This document shows positions 41,355 through 41,692 of a DNA stretch of 41,692 nucleotides, piece by piece; the first letter of the stretch is position 1, and every line of letters begins with the position of its first letter. A program made the position numbers and the translations under genes. Under the pieces are notes generated by a model. It saw only the letters and a list, made by a program, of their open reading frames with translations. It was not told the origin of the DNA and ran no database searches. The stretch is from contig JAVBPB010000077.1 of the NCBI GenBank assembly GCA_031549965.1, positions 1 to 41,692 of the forward strand, in the 5' to 3' direction. This DNA is from JAVBPB01 sp031549965. GTDB taxonomy: Bacteria > Bacillota > Clostridia > Lachnospirales > Lachnospiraceae.

Positions 41355-41692
41355 CTTTTGTTCCTCCGAATATATTTTATATATTATTTTATCAAAAATG
41401 TTTCATTAGATCTATATTAAGTTAAGATAATTTTTGTAATATTATATTCTGAGGTTAGTTATTATTCACTCGCTAAATTAAGGTTTTTGTCCTACGGACA
41501 CTCAATGTCGTCAATTTAAGGATTTTATGTTTCAATTTACAACCCAGTTAAGGTTAACCTCTTAAAATTGCTTAATTTAGATTATCGAATTATTTCAGAT
41601 AAATATGAATTTATATATATCCAATTGTTTGCCTTACCCTCCTTCAGCATGTTTTTTACAAGCCTTTGCAAGCAAAGTCTTGACAAAACATA
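41355..41692. other. Region upstream of the sensor kinase, to the window end
   Basis: No gene is seen. It holds a small hairpin (GTCC-TAC-GGAC near 41490) and copy C of the interspersed element (41568-41675). A gene may begin beyond the edge of the window. Confidence 0.5.
41568..41675 (-). repeat. Interspersed structured element, copy C
   Basis: The core (41600-41669, minus strand) is about 94 percent identical to copy B. The ends differ from the other copies: on the minus strand TTGCTT (41670-41675) can pair with AAGCAA (41568-41573), a shorter and less certain stem. The copy lies close to the window edge, so its full extent is unknown. Confidence 0.65.

Overview
The window reads as chromosomal DNA of a low-GC, spore-forming Firmicute, most likely a Clostridia / Lachnospirales-type anaerobe. 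The evidence is the AT-rich base composition, strong Shine-Dalgarno sites before nearly every gene, the spore-specific protein YyaC, NiaR-type niacin regulation, an archaeal-type AspRS gene and an MsmE/YesMN-style sugar uptake cluster. I cannot name the genus from sequence alone.

Layout. 0.4-4.5 kb (minus): envelope proteins, namely a YHYH/peptidoglycan-binding protein, a CvpA-like protein, a membrane-anchored sensor-like protein and a LysM membrane protein. 4.9-5.5 kb (plus): yyaC. 5.8-9.5 kb (minus): an atypical 6-phosphofructokinase gene heading dnaX-ybaB-recR. 10.0-10.7 kb: an AlkZ-related protein. 10.8-13.8 kb (minus): cysK with a long structured leader, then a PTS-IIC-like permease behind niaR. 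14-15.1 kb (plus): a small unknown protein and an M15 lipoprotein peptidase. 15.2-16.4 kb (minus): a decayed TyrRS-like remnant, a 46-aa gene and an RluA-type pseudouridine synthase. 16.6-20.2 kb (plus): a four-gene envelope-stress operon equivalent to Bacillus ydjF-ydjG-ydjH-ydjI (PspA, zinc ribbon, TPM, SPFH). 20.3-27.9 kb (minus): class II fructose-bisphosphate aldolase and a 2203-residue secreted modular GH13 amylase/pullulanase. 28.3-31.1 kb (plus): a glycerophosphodiesterase and an FtsH-like protease. 31.3-33.3 kb: an internally deleted archaeal-type AspRS gene, a candidate structured RNA and a type I toxin-antitoxin module. 33.4-41.4 kb (minus): an aminosugar module of sensor kinase, solute-binding protein, two permeases, response regulator, nagA and nagB.

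How the genes fit together. The kinase and regulator very probably sense an extracellular sugar and activate the ABC importer. NagA and NagB then feed GlcNAc-6-phosphate to fructose-6-phosphate, and Pfk and Fba in the same window carry it down glycolysis. The giant GH13 enzyme supplies maltodextrins from starch. No ABC ATPase is encoded here, so a shared ATPase elsewhere is expected.

The most unusual content lies between the genes. (i) A Hol-Tox-like 34-aa toxin at 32851-32955 faces an antisense RNA at about 32775-32860; both have near-consensus promoters, and the toxin promoter/leader is duplicated without its ORF. (ii) An interspersed element of about 110-130 bp occurs three times (9578-9708, 33194-33317, 41568-41675); its interior is conserved, and its ends differ in sequence but remain complementary. 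(iii) A promoter-driven RNA of about 140 nt precedes the deleted aspS. (iv) Several long palindromes are also present.
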